Source: JALYNX01 sp963749415 (GTDB lineage Bacteria; Actinomycetota; Acidimicrobiia; Spongiisociales; ZC4RG35). From it: a stretch of 64,000 nt of DNA. The stretch is taken from NCBI GenBank assembly GCA_963749415.1, contig CAVVMG010000001.1, forward strand, positions 1,798,001 to 1,862,000. The letters are read 5' to 3'. A program made the translations under genes and the position numbers. The notes beneath the pieces were generated by a model that did no database searches, was not told the origin of the DNA, and saw nothing but the letters and a program-made list of their open reading frames with translations. Of the stretch, positions 43,746-51,442 are shown one piece after another. Every line of letters starts with the position of its first letter. The stretch's first letter is position 1.

Positions 43746-44669
43746 GTGGCGCGTCGGTTTCAGGTAGGGGTCCAGCTCCCCGAAGTGGAGCGGGAAGTGG
43801 GATGGCGGGAGATCCGTGATGTCGCTCGCACCGCGGAGGATGTCGGATTCGACTCCTTGTGGCTCGGTGACCATCTCCTCTACCGCGACCCGGTGCACGG
43901 CACTACTGGTCCCTGGGAGGCCTGGTCGCTCCTGGCGGCTTTGGCCGAGGCCACCGAGCAGGTGAGTTTGGGCCCCTTGGTGGCGTCGACCTCGTTTCAT
44001 GCCCCGGCGATGCTGGCCAAGAAGGCGGCAACCGTCGACGAGATCTCAGGGGGACGACTCATCCTCGGCCTGGGCGCGGGCTGGAATCGGGCCGAATACC
44101 AGGCATTCGGGTTCCCGTTCGACCATCGCGTCGACCGATTCGAAGAGGCTTTCACCATCATCCGCTCCCTTCTCACCGATGGCCACGTGGACTTCGAGGG
44201 CCGCTATTACCAGGTGCAAGACGCGGAACTGGCCCCGAGGCCACGCCGCCAGATCCCGCTCCTGATCGGCTCCAACGGTCCCCGGATGTTGGAGATCGCC
44301 CTTCCCCATGTCGCGATGTGGAACACCTGGCACTCCTCATACGGGAATCAGCTCGACCGGCTGCCTCCGCTGTTGGAGGAGATCGACCTGGCGAGCGCGG
44401 CCGCGGCCCGGGCGCCGGGCGAGGTGGAGAAGACGGCCGCGGTGTACATCCAGTTGCCCGGCGGCAGCGGGCGGGTCACCGGGCTCGGTGTCCTCGAGTC
44501 CGACATCGCCCACACCGGCCCTCGGGAGGATCTCGCCGAGCTCTTGTTGGCCCATTTCGCGGCAGGACTCGATCAGGTGCAACTGGTTCTCGACCCCATC
44601 GATGCCCGCTCTGTGGAGGAGATGGGCGAGGTGCTCCGCTTGATGCCTGATGAGCCTGGTCTCAATTAG
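43746..44669 (+). CDS. LLM class (luciferase-like) F420/flavin oxidoreductase
   Basis: This 307-residue TIM-barrel protein starts MARRFQVGVQLPEVEREVGWREIRDVARTAEDVGFDSLWLGDHLLYRDP and continues LGPLVASTSFHAPAMLAKKAATVDEISGGRLILGLGAGWNRAEY. That is the pattern of F420-type LLM enzymes. Substrate unknown. GTG 43746 is preferred since TACCAT lies 7 nt before it; the earlier ATG at 43716 would add ten unrelated residues. Confidence 0.86.
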   Translation: MARRFQVGVQLPEVEREVGWREIRDVARTAEDVGFDSLWLGDHLLYRDPVHGTTGPWEAWSLLAALAEATEQVSLGPLVASTSFHAPAMLAKKAATVDEISGGRLILGLGAGWNRAEYQAFGFPFDHRVDRFEEAFTIIRSLLTDGHVDFEGRYYQVQDAELAPRPRRQIPLLIGSNGPRMLEIALPHVAMWNTWHSSYGNQLDRLPPLLEEIDLASAAAARAPGEVEKTAAVYIQLPGGSGRVTGLGVLESDIAHTGPREDLAELLLAHFAAGLDQVQLVLDPIDARSVEEMGEVLRLMPDEPGLN

Positions 44670-44688
44670 GGTCGACGACGGAGGTGCC

Positions 44689-45315
44689 ATGAAGCTCACT
44701 ACGTCCAGCTTTCGCAATGGTGGCCCGATCCCGGAGCGTTACGCCCTCGCAACCCCCGACCCCAACACCAACGTGACCCTCGCCGACAACGTCAACCCCG
44801 AACTGAAATGGGATGAGGTCCCCGAAGGCACCCGGTCGTTTGCGCTCATCTGTCACGACCCTGATGTCCCGTCACGGGGCGACGATGTGAACCAGGAGGA
44901 CCGCGAGGTCCCCGCGGACCTGCCCCGGGTCGACTTCTTCCACTGGGTGGCCGTCGATTTCCCGCCAGAGCTCCGCTCGATAGGGGAGGGCGAGTTCTGC
45001 GTTGGGGTCACCCCCGGAGGGAAGATGGTGGCTTTTGGCCCCCATGGCTGCCGCCAGGGTGTAAACGACTTCACCGGTTGGTTTGCAAGCGACCCCGACA
45101 TGGCCGGCACCTATTACGGATATGACGGGCCGGCTCCTCCTTGGAACGACTCCCTGCTCCACCACTATGTCTTCACGCTGTACGCCCTCGACATCGACGA
45201 GGTTCCGGTGCAGGGAGGGTTCACCGGTCCTCAGGTCAGGGAAGCGATCGAAGGGCACGTCCTCGCCGAAGCATCGATCACCGGGACCTATACCCAGAAC
45301 CCGCGGCTTCTCTGA
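44689..45315 (+). CDS. YbhB/PEBP-like phospholipid-binding protein
   Basis: This 208-residue protein has the bacterial PEBP pattern: NPELKWDEVPEGTRSFALICHDPDVP (about residues 36-61), DFFHWVAVDFPPELRSI and WNDSLLHHYVFTLYALDI. These proteins bind phosphate or phospholipid headgroups. ATG 44689 has GGAGGTG just upstream, so the shorter start is favoured. The stop lies in a 12-bp palindrome (CTGACCGGTCAG) that also contains the convergent znuB-like stop. Confidence 0.88.
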   Translation: MKLTTSSFRNGGPIPERYALATPDPNTNVTLADNVNPELKWDEVPEGTRSFALICHDPDVPSRGDDVNQEDREVPADLPRVDFFHWVAVDFPPELRSIGEGEFCVGVTPGGKMVAFGPHGCRQGVNDFTGWFASDPDMAGTYYGYDGPAPPWNDSLLHHYVFTLYALDIDEVPVQGGFTGPQVREAIEGHVLAEASITGTYTQNPRLL

Positions 45316-45319
45316 CCGG

Positions 45320-46148
45320 TCAGGATCCGAGCGCAGGGAGGCGGGCCCGGTTCGGGCTCAGAGCCAGGACCCCGAAGAAGAGCACGATCGGAACGACTGC
45401 GATCGTCGCCGAGCCCGAGGTGTTGGCGTAGTAACTGATCACCAGGCCGGCGACCACAGAGAGGATGCCGATTGCGACGGCGCGTGAGCATCATTGCCGG
45501 AACTCGCTTGACGAGGAGCGCGGCCGTGGCCGCAGGGCCGATCAGCAATCCGAACACGAGCAGGGTTCCCACAACGCGGAAGGAGCCCACGATCGACAGC
45601 GTGATCAGCGCTACCAGGGCGAGGTGAGCCACCCGGGGCCGCAGGCCGAGCAACTGCGCCTTGAGCTCGTTGAAGGAGAGGACGAGGAAGCTCCGATATA
45701 GGAGCGCCGAGGTGACGAGCACCACCCCGACCACGCCCACCAGCAGGGCCAGGTCGCTTGCGGTGACCCCCAAAGGATCGCCGAACAGGATTTCGGCCAG
45801 GTGCTCTGGGTCGGAGGACGGAACCAGCATCACCCCCAGTGCCAGCATGCCGACGAAGAGAAGGCCGATTCCGGTGTCCTCGGAGAGACGGGTCTGGCGG
45901 TGCACGTAATTGATCCCGGCGACCATCACCAGCGCGGCGAGAAGCGCGCCGAAGACAGCATCGAACCCGACAATGGTGGCCAGGGCGATGCCCGGGATCA
46001 CCCCGTGGACCAGGGCGTCGCCGAGGAATGTCATCCCCCTGATGACGACCCAACTGCCCACCAGGGCCAGGGCTACGGCGGCGAGAGCTCCACCCACGAG
46101 TGCGCGCTGCTGGGCTGCCAGTGCGAACGGCTCGGTCAGCCAGTCCAT
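45320..46148 (-). CDS. Zinc/manganese-type ABC permease (ZnuB-like), frameshifted near 3' end
   Basis: The gene has about eight membrane helices and starts MDWLTEPFALAAQQRALVGGALAAVALALVGSWVVIRG, typical of ABC-3 family permeases. The frame 45488-46148 reads to VKRVPAMML and then loses homology. The next frame continues RAVAIGILSVVAGLVISYYA, then VLFFGVLALSPN, and ends at 45320-45322. One extra base near 45485 explains this. Upstream is a Zur-like operator. No binding-protein gene is in the window. Confidence 0.85.
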
Positions 46149-46161
46149 GACAGAGTTCGGG

Positions 46162-46201
46162 TTGCCCGGGCCGTATCAGGGCCTATAATGAGAATCATTA
46201 T
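46162..46201 (+). promoter_or_regulatory. Fur/Zur-type operator and promoter
   Basis: -35 TTGCCC (46162-46167), 16-nt spacer and -10 TATAAT (46184-46189). The palindrome ATAATGA-gaa-TCATTAT (46185-46201) overlaps the -10. It lies between the divergent permease and the Fur-family gene and resembles iron/zinc-box sequences, so it probably serves both. Confidence 0.75.
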
Positions 46202-46216
46202 CAAACATCGTAGGCA

Positions 46217-46663
46217 ATGACGACAACCAGGTCAATCGAAGAGCGCAGAGTCGAGGAGTGGCTCGCCGAGCGCGGGGTTCGCTTCACCGGTGGACGCAGG
46301 ATGGTGGTGCACGAGCTGCAACGAGCCGGAGGGCCGCGCTCGGCCGCCGAATTGCACCGGGACCTCGGGGGGACGGTCCCGGTCTCATCCGTGTACCGAA
46401 CCCTGGCCGTGCTCGAGGAGGCGGGAGTCGTAGAGCCTCACCACAGCACGAAGGGCATAACCCGCTTCGAGATAGCCGAGTGGTTGGCCGGGCACCATCA
46501 CCACTTGATCTGCTTGCAATGCGGCGCCGTGGAGGACTTCGAGCTCCCGGGCGGGCTCGAGGAGGAGCTGGAGAGCCTTGTCGGAAGAGTCTCCGAGCTG
46601 ACGCGGTTCACGGCGAGCGGCCATTCTCTCGAGGTTGCGGGACGGTGTTCGAAGTGCCGGTGA
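46217..46663 (+). CDS. Fur family regulator, probably Zur
   Basis: This 148-residue protein has the Fur winged-helix (TGGRRMVVHELQRAGGPRSAAELHRDLGG and SSVYRTLAVLEEAGVV) and a C-terminal region with GHHHHLICLQCGAVEDFELPG and two CxxC pairs (CLQC, CSKC) of the structural zinc site. Zinc uptake genes on both sides and the palindrome upstream point to Zur rather than Fur; this is inferred. The stop overlaps the znuC-like GTG (GTGA). Confidence 0.85.
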   Translation: MTTTRSIEERRVEEWLAERGVRFTGGRRMVVHELQRAGGPRSAAELHRDLGGTVPVSSVYRTLAVLEEAGVVEPHHSTKGITRFEIAEWLAGHHHHLICLQCGAVEDFELPGGLEEELESLVGRVSELTRFTASGHSLEVAGRCSKCR

Positions 46664-47448
46664 CCGCAGCCGTCATCGGGCAGGGCGTCGTCCTGGCCTA
46701 CGGGTCGAGGGTTGCCCTCGATCGTTCCGATTTCATCATTCCCGCTGGCGGGATCACCGCGCTGATCGGGCCCAACGGGTCCGGGAAGTCGACGCTGCTC
46801 AATGCGATCGCGGGCCTCGTCGAGCCTCAGTCCGGGCAGATCGAACGTCCCGGAGCGCGGGATGGCCGGCGATCGATCGCGTACGTGCTGCAGACCACCA
46901 GGGTCAACCCGGCGCTCCCCATCACAGTCCGCGAGGTGGTCACCATGGGCAGATTCGCCACTGCCGCGGGCGGTCGGCGACTTGGAGGCGATGATCGCGC
47001 CGCGGTCGTTGATGCGATGGCGCGCATGGGGGTTGCCGACCTGGCCGATCGCCACCTGGGGGAGTTGTCAGCGGGTCAGAGGCAGCGGGTGATCGTGGCC
47101 CAAGGGCTGGCCCAGGAGCACGACATCCTCCTCCTCGACGAACCGCTGACCGGCCTCGACCTGACTTCTGCCCGGGCCATCGATGCCGTGATCCACGATG
47201 AGACCACCAGGGGCTGCACCATCATCATGACCACCCACGACCTGCCCGAGGCGCAGGTTGCAGGTCATGTCCTGCTCCTGTCGGGTCGAGTGATCGCCTC
47301 GGGGCCGCCGGAGGTGGTTCTCGCAGAGGAGAACCTGTCAGAGGCCTACGGGCCGAACCTGCTTCATGGCGAGGGAAGATGGTTCATCGACGACCCGGCA
47401 CACCGGCCGGTGCCCGTCCGGCATGAGCATCGTGATCGATCGAGCTGA
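46660..47448 (+). CDS. Zinc-type ABC transporter ATPase (ZnuC-like)
   Basis: This 262-residue ABC ATPase has Walker A GPNGSGKST (about residues 34-42), signature LSAGQRQRV, Walker B ILLLDEPLTGLD and switch His in TTHDLPEA. It should energise the divergently encoded permease. The GTG at 46660 overlaps the Fur-family stop, so the regulator and ATPase are translated as one unit. The periplasmic binding protein is missing here. Confidence 0.88.
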   Translation: MTAAVIGQGVVLAYGSRVALDRSDFIIPAGGITALIGPNGSGKSTLLNAIAGLVEPQSGQIERPGARDGRRSIAYVLQTTRVNPALPITVREVVTMGRFATAAGGRRLGGDDRAAVVDAMARMGVADLADRHLGELSAGQRQRVIVAQGLAQEHDILLLDEPLTGLDLTSARAIDAVIHDETTRGCTIIMTTHDLPEAQVAGHVLLLSGRVIASGPPEVVLAEENLSEAYGPNLLHGEGRWFIDDPAHRPVPVRHEHRDRSS

Positions 47449-47457
47449 GATCGGCGT

Positions 47458-47724
47458 TCAGTGCCCGCGGCGGGGGCCGCGCTCTTCGCGTGGCCTCGCC
47501 TCGTTCACCTTGAGTGCGCGACCGTTGTAGTCGCGCCCGTCGAGCTCGGAGATGGCCTTGGAGCCCTCTTCGTTCGGCATCTCGACGAAGCCGAATCCGC
47601 GCGAGCGACCGGTCTCCCGATCGTTGATGATGGCCGCCGACTCGACGGTCCCGAATTCCCCGAAAAGGCTCTCGAGGTCCTGTGCCGTTGCGGTGAACGG
47701 CAGGTTTCCGACATAGATGTTCAT
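47458..47724 (-). CDS. RRM RNA-binding protein
   Basis: This 88-residue protein is a single RRM: RNP2 NIYVGNL (residues 2-8) and RNP1 RSRGFGFVEM (about 41-50), with a basic Arg-rich tail. It is similar to small cold- or stress-inducible bacterial RNA chaperones. The 149 bp to the next gene hold no other gene and may be a long 5' leader. Confidence 0.92.
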   Translation of the reverse strand: MNIYVGNLPFTATAQDLESLFGEFGTVESAAIINDRETGRSRGFGFVEMPNEEGSKAISELDGRDYNGRALKVNEARPREERGPRRGH

Positions 47725-47873
47725 CTGTGACTGGTCCTTGTCCTACTTGCCCTTTCGAGCCCTACGTCGCAATGTTCGGTACGACCCTTGTCCTCAGCCC
47801 AGTCATTCAGAACAGGTGAATCAGATCGAGTCGCCGCCGAGGCAGCAACAGGGCGGGGAGCATAACAGGACGC

Positions 47874-48383
47874 TCAGTTCTCTGTCACCGAGACGCTGTT
47901 GATGACGACATCCTCTGTCGGACGGTCCCGCCGATCCGTGTCGGCCCCGGCGATCGAGTCCACTACTTCCATCCCCGAAGTGACCTTTCCGAAGATCGTG
48001 TAGGAGTGGGGGAGCCTCGCATCGCGATGGCAAATGAAGAACTGTGAGCCGTTGGTGTTGGGCCCGGCGTTGGCCATGGCGACGGTGCCGCGGCTGTAGT
48101 CACCTGTCCCCTCCAACTCGTCGCGGAACTTGTAACCGGGTCCCCCACTTCCGGTTCCGGTTGGATCGCCGCCCTGGATCATGAAGTCCTCGATGACCCG
48201 GTGGAAGACCACCCCGTCGTAGTAGCCCTCGCGGCTGAGGAACACGAAGTTGTTCACTGCGATCGGGGACCGAACGGCGTCGAATTCGATCTCGATCACA
48301 CCATGGTTGGTGTCGAGGCTGGCGGAATAGGACTTGTCGAGGTCGATGATCAGGTCGGGCGCGGCCGGGTACTGGTTGGCCAT
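47874..48383 (-). CDS. Cyclophilin-type peptidyl-prolyl isomerase
   Basis: This 169-residue cyclophilin has NNFVFLSREGYYDGVVFHRVIEDFMIQGGDPTGTGSGGPGYKF and GTVAMANAGPNTNGSQFFIC, with catalytic Arg in FHRV and the QGGDPTG loop. No signal peptide, so it is cytosolic. Starts at ATG 48383 after a GGAGAACTCC context; the thioredoxin-like gene is 28 bp upstream. Confidence 0.93.
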   Translation of the reverse strand: MANQYPAAPDLIIDLDKSYSASLDTNHGVIEIEFDAVRSPIAVNNFVFLSREGYYDGVVFHRVIEDFMIQGGDPTGTGSGGPGYKFRDELEGTGDYSRGTVAMANAGPNTNGSQFFICHRDARLPHSYTIFGKVTSGMEVVDSIAGADTDRRDRPTEDVVINSVSVTEN

Positions 48384-48411
48384 GGGAGTTCTCCTGTCGC
48401 TCGGGTCGTGT

Positions 48412-48993
48412 TCAGCGGATGAAGTAGGCGGGAGTGTTGCCGCTCTTCCATTTGACGGAACAACCCATCGAAGGCCTCTGGTCCTCGTTCACCGGGCGAT
48501 CGCTGAGGACCGCATCGATGGCCGCCCGGAGGTCGCTCCCGGTCACCGGAAGCCCATTGCTCGGTCTCGAGTCGTCGAGCTGGCCCCGATAGACCAGTTT
48601 TCGGTCCGGCCCGAACAGGAAGAAGTCGGGCGTGCACATCGCGGTGAAGGCTGCAGCGACCTCCTGGGTCTCGTCGAAGAGGAAGGGGAACAAGTATCCC
48701 TGGGTCTCCGCCTCCTTGGCCAGGTTCTCCGGTGAGTCGTCGGGGTAGGTCTCCGGGTCGTTGGCAGAGATGGCGACAATGCCGAGCCCTGACCCTTCGT
48801 AGTCGCGACCCAACCGGGCCAGCTCCCCGCGCACGTGTTGGACGTACGGGCAGTGAGTGCAGATGAACATCACGAGCAGCGCCTGCTTGTCGTCGAAATC
48901 GGTCAACGAGACCATGTGCCCGGAAACGGTGTCCGGCAGCTTGAAATCGGGGGCCTCGGTGCCCAGGGCGAGCATCGTCGAACTGACGGCCAT
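48412..48993 (-). CDS. Thioredoxin-fold protein (AhpC/TSA-like)
   Basis: This 193-residue protein has TEAPDFKLPD (about residues 9-18), the peroxiredoxin-type opening, and a CTHCPYVQ motif (about 42-49, CxxC). A later cysteine is at GCSVKWK near the end. Likely a thiol-disulfide or peroxide-linked enzyme; exact role unknown. The ATG at 48993 has GGAGGACCA upstream and is preferred over a longer frame. Confidence 0.85.
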   Translation of the reverse strand: MAVSSTMLALGTEAPDFKLPDTVSGHMVSLTDFDDKQALLVMFICTHCPYVQHVRGELARLGRDYEGSGLGIVAISANDPETYPDDSPENLAKEAETQGYLFPFLFDETQEVAAAFTAMCTPDFFLFGPDRKLVYRGQLDDSRPSNGLPVTGSDLRAAIDAVLSDRPVNEDQRPSMGCSVKWKSGNTPAYFIR

Positions 48994-49025
48994 TGGTCCT
49001 CCATTTGGCGTTTGCTGCACCGAGT

Positions 49026-50510
49026 CTACGGCCCGGCGAAACGTGTGATCAGCGGGGCGAATGCCTCGACGCTTCCGGGTCGGGACACGTCCGGAATGGA
49101 GACGATGGTGTGGGTGGCACCAGCTTCGCGGTAGGCAACGACCAAGTGGCCGAGGTCGTCGATCGTTCCCGCGTTCGCTCTGGCGCGGAAGTCTTCGGCG
49201 GTCTGGTCCCGGGAGCGAGCCGCCTCGACCCTGTCGACGAGCTCGCTCCGATCGTTGGCGGCCATCGCCGTGATCAGGTGAGTCACCTCGACCTCCTCGG
49301 GGTCGCGGCCTTCGTCAACGCAATGCTGATGGAGAACCTCCACTTTGTGGGCCACCCGATCGGGCTTGCCGAACAAGTTGCAGGCATCGCCATGCCTGGC
49401 GACGAGCCGCAACGTCCGGCGCTCGCCGGAGCCACCAATCGTGATCGGGATCCTGTCCTGGATCGGTCTCGGGTAGCACAAGAGCTCCGGCGCGGAATAG
49501 ACCCGCCCCTCGAACGACGGTGACCCCTTTCCCCAGAGCAGGGGGAGCATCTCGAGGGTGTCCTCCAACAGCCGATACCTCTCGGTGACGGTCGGGAATT
49601 CCCAGCCGTACGCCTCGTGCTCCTCGACATTCCATCCCAGCCCCAGGCCACAATTGGCGCGGCCCCCAGACAGGACATCGAGGGTGGCGACCACCTTTCC
49701 GAGGTGCGCGGGGTTGCGATATGTGACCCCGGTGACCAGGGCGCCGAGCCGGATCCGGGTAGTGACGCCCGCCAGGTAGCCAAGAGCGGTGTAACTCTCG
49801 GGTAGGTCTTCCCAGGTCCGACCGATGTTGGGGATCTGGCGGAAGTGGTCCATCACCCAGAGGTCGCGAAAGCCTGCTTCCTCGGCGGCGGCCGCAATCC
49901 GCGCGAGGTTGGCAGCCATGGCCTCCGCTCCGCCTTCCCAGTCGAAGCGAGACACCGTCAACCCGAAGGTGTGCCCGGCCCCCGGGCTCTGGGCCGGCTG
50001 TCTGGTCGCAGCATTGGCGATGGACGGAGGGACCACTGCCACGGGTTGCTCCGAGACAACCCGGTCGAAACCGTCTTCGGCCAACTCGCCCCGGACCGCC
50101 TTGAAGCGGGTGAACTGCTTTCGAATCACCGCTTTTGGCACCGGCTTGCCCCGACCGGTGTTCCTGCGTTCGCATTCCTCGATCGGCACATCGAAAGTCA
50201 CTGCAAAGGCAGGGATCCCCGCCTCGTGGGCCGCGCCGATCCAGGCCACGCGTCGTTCACGATCGAACCCCAGGGTGTCCACCACCGTGGTCAGACCGCG
50301 GCTGAGTCGCTCCTCTACCACGCGTTCCAGGATCTCGAATGCAGCAGTCCCGGCGCGCCGGTCGTCTTCGCCGGCGCCGACCATGGCGCGCAAGCGATCC
50401 GAGGAGACGATCTCCTCCTCGCGGAAGTGCTCGCCGGCCCACGTGGTCTTCCCCGATCCGGACGGGCCTACCAGTACCAGCAACGATGGTGCGGGGAGTC
50501 GAAGCTCCAT
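49026..50510 (-). CDS. P-loop kinase domain fused to an LLM (F420-type) oxidoreductase
   Basis: Residues about 8-165 form a P-loop domain with GPSGSGKTTW (15-24) and the ERRNTGRGKPVPKAVIRKQF lid, like small nucleotide or tRNA/polynucleotide kinases. Residues about 180-494 are an LLM TIM barrel (FGLTVSRFDWEGGAEAMAANLARIAAAAEEAGFRDLWVMDHF, GALVTGVTYRNPAHLGKVVATLDVLSGGRANCGLGLGWN) of the kind often using F420. The junction is an Ala/Pro-rich linker. Such fusions exist in actinobacteria; the combined role is unclear. It is divergent from dapA. Confidence 0.85.
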   Translation of the reverse strand: MELRLPAPSLLVLVGPSGSGKTTWAGEHFREEEIVSSDRLRAMVGAGEDDRRAGTAAFEILERVVEERLSRGLTTVVDTLGFDRERRVAWIGAAHEAGIPAFAVTFDVPIEECERRNTGRGKPVPKAVIRKQFTRFKAVRGELAEDGFDRVVSEQPVAVVPPSIANAATRQPAQSPGAGHTFGLTVSRFDWEGGAEAMAANLARIAAAAEEAGFRDLWVMDHFRQIPNIGRTWEDLPESYTALGYLAGVTTRIRLGALVTGVTYRNPAHLGKVVATLDVLSGGRANCGLGLGWNVEEHEAYGWEFPTVTERYRLLEDTLEMLPLLWGKGSPSFEGRVYSAPELLCYPRPIQDRIPITIGGSGERRTLRLVARHGDACNLFGKPDRVAHKVEVLHQHCVDEGRDPEEVEVTHLITAMAANDRSELVDRVEAARSRDQTAEDFRARANAGTIDDLGHLVVAYREAGATHTIVSIPDVSRPGSVEAFAPLITRFAGP

Positions 50511-50548
50511 CAGGCGGTTCTAGTCGCTCGATCGGTAACCTGATGCCA

Positions 50549-51442
50549 GTGAGCCTCTCCGCTTCTGCTCCATTCGGCCATGTCGCCACCGCAATGATCA
50601 CCCCGTTCACGGGGAGTGGTGAGGTCGATCATGAGAAGGCGTGGCGGTTGGCCAGGTACCTGGCGGAGCAGGGGTCGGACACTCTGGTGGTCACCGGCAC
50701 GACCGGTGAGTCCCCGACCCTGAGCGCGGCGGAGAAACTGGCGCTCTACAAGACAGTGGTGGATGCAGTCACCGGCAAGGAGACGATGGTTGTTGCCGGC
50801 ACCGGCACCTACAACACCGCCGAGTCTGTGGAGTTGACCGTGAAGGCGGCGGAGATCGGATGCCACGGCGTGCTCGCGGTGACCCCGTACTACAACAAGC
50901 CGGGCCAATCCGGGTTGATCGCTCACTTCGAGGCGATCGCCGATGTCGGTCTCCCGGTTCTGCTCTACAACATCCCGAGTCGAACCGGCCGTCGGATCGA
51001 GATAGACACCCTGGCCCGGCTCAACCAGCACCAGAACATCGTGGGGGTGAAAGATGCCGTGATGGACGTCGACTTCACCAGCCAGACCGTGAATCGGGTC
51101 CCCTCCCTACCCGTGTACAGCGGCCAGGACTCCCACACATGGCCGATGATCGCCGTGGGTGCAGTTGGTGTGGTGTCCGTTGTCAGCCACCTCGCCGGGC
51201 GCAGGGTGTCAGCAATGGTCAGCGCCGCCCTTGCGGGTGATATGGATGAGGCGAGGCAGATCCATCACGAGCTGCTGCCCCTGTGCGAAGCGTGTTTCCT
51301 CGAGACCAACCCTGCCCCGGTCAAGGGAGCCATGAGCAGGCTCTGGGAGCCGGTGGGCGGAGTGCGGCTCCCACTAATGGACGCCTCCGAAGAGACGCTG
51401 ATAGCCATCGAGAAGGCGGTCGGGGCGCTGCAGGGCTTGTGA
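50549..51442 (+). CDS. dapA: 4-hydroxy-tetrahydrodipicolinate synthase
   Basis: This 297-residue class I aldolase condenses pyruvate with aspartate semialdehyde in lysine/DAP synthesis. The signatures are TGTTGESPTLS (about residues 43-53), TPYYNKPGQ with the active-site Tyr, YNIPSRTG, and the Schiff-base Lys168 in GVKDA. GTG 50549 is chosen since TAACCT lies 7 nt upstream; the ATG at 50543 is only 1 nt after it. The TGA overlaps the rnj start. Confidence 0.93.
   Translation: MSLSASAPFGHVATAMITPFTGSGEVDHEKAWRLARYLAEQGSDTLVVTGTTGESPTLSAAEKLALYKTVVDAVTGKETMVVAGTGTYNTAESVELTVKAAEIGCHGVLAVTPYYNKPGQSGLIAHFEAIADVGLPVLLYNIPSRTGRRIEIDTLARLNQHQNIVGVKDAVMDVDFTSQTVNRVPSLPVYSGQDSHTWPMIAVGAVGVVSVVSHLAGRRVSAMVSAALAGDMDEARQIHHELLPLCEACFLETNPAPVKGAMSRLWEPVGGVRLPLMDASEETLIAIEKAVGALQGL

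Noticed and set aside
45315..45322. CTGACCGGTCAG palindrome as terminator
   Set aside because: It has no loop or T-run and just contains the two convergent stop codons.
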